Positions 4,922 to 5,117 of a stretch of DNA of 5,117 nt are shown here, piece by piece. The stretch spans positions 1 through 5,117 of the forward strand of contig JBBRWV010000178.1 of NCBI GenBank assembly GCA_038248985.1, written 5' to 3'. Under the pieces are notes generated by a model that searched no databases, was not told the DNA's origin, and saw only the letters and a list, made by a program, of their open reading frames with translations. Every line of letters begins with the position of its first letter. Positions within the stretch are counted from its first letter, which is position 1. Position numbers and translations under genes: made by a program. The stretch comes from JBBRWV01 sp038248985 (lineage in GTDB: Bacteria > Planctomycetota > Phycisphaerae > WQYP01).

Positions 4922-5117
4922 TTACCGAAGTAAATTCATTAATATTTTCCATCGCGTGACTAATGCTTCAAACACAGCCCATGTGTATTCTTCTGTCTCC
5001 CCTTCAGCCACAGCCGGTGGCCACCAGTCAGCAAAAGAACCGTTCCCGCCAGCGGGTAACATCATGTTGATTGCTATTGCGCGAGCGATGTCCTCCTCTG
5101 CGAGTGCCGAAACACAC
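4922..5117 (-). CDS. Partial paralog of the 107-residue protein (paralog B), cut by the right window edge
   Basis: The last 64 codons and the TAA stop (4922-4924) are present; the start lies beyond the window. The frame was found by translating the minus strand from 5116: CVSALAEEDIARAI, then LPAGGNGSFADWWPPAV, EGETEEY, VFEALVTRWKILMNLLR and stop. It aligns without gaps to residues 41 onward of paralog A (3739-4062), about half identical, with the core GGNG(T/S)F-x-DW-x-PP kept. The conservation at protein level, with many differences, indicates two diverged functional genes rather than a recent copy. By comparison, about 40 residues should be missing from the N terminus. Role as for paralog A: possibly an immunity protein, perhaps for a toxin gene just outside the window. 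Confidence 0.8.
   Translation of the reverse strand, partial: CVSALAEEDIARAIAINMMLPAGGNGSFADWWPPAVAEGETEEYTWAVFEALVTRWKILMNLLR

Noticed and set aside
3998..4933. Plus-strand open frames of 63-149 codons across the island
   Set aside because: They lack coding character, have no ribosome binding sites I could see, and lie opposite minus-strand frames supported by paralogy, coupling or toxin-like motifs.
1..5117. CRISPR array, tRNA, rRNA or insertion sequence
   Set aside because: There are no regularly spaced repeats of 25-40 bases, no tRNA-like cloverleaf text and no transposase frame. The repeats seen are short words only.

Overview
The window is bacterial and holds two ordinary genes that converge, followed on the right by a cluster of small, partly broken genes on the minus strand. 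The setting suggests a free-living bacterium, perhaps Planctomycetota or a related phylum. I base this on the style of the chemoreceptor, the intergenic text built from ACCACGAAG-like words and CCTTAAA/CCTTGAA repeats, and the small-gene island. No ribosomal or other marker gene is present, so the phylum is only a guess.

Region by region: positions 1-425 are a non-coding leader rich in short repeats, with a possible sigma-28 (flagellar/chemotaxis) promoter at 286-313. Positions 426-2453 (+) encode a complete methyl-accepting chemotaxis protein. Positions 2454-2639 are a very C-rich convergent intergenic region with a heptamer repeat and a minus-strand G-quadruplex motif. Positions 2640-3572 (-) encode a complete NAD-dependent sugar-nucleotide epimerase/dehydratase of the extended SDR family, whose codons strongly prefer G at the third position.

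From 3739 to the right edge, all recognisable coding lies on the minus strand, read right to left. First comes the 3' end of a small protein gene (4922-5117). Then comes a start-less, frameshifted fragment that resembles the last part of an Rhs/polymorphic-toxin C-terminal tip (4878-4674). It is followed by an unknown small gene (4634 or 4658 to 4422), a coupled small membrane protein that seems to break frame (4420-4105), and a complete 107-residue protein (4062-3739).

The 107-residue protein and the partial protein at the right edge are clearly homologous, about half identical over some 63 residues, and share a GGNG(T/S)F.DW.PP core. Duplicated small proteins either side of a degraded toxin tip is what a polymorphic-toxin immunity island looks like. 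I read the paralog pair as a candidate immunity family and the gene just after the toxin remnant as a second candidate immunity gene. These roles are inferred from layout and remembered sequence patterns, not from a database match. The chemoreceptor and epimerase have no evident functional link to the island.
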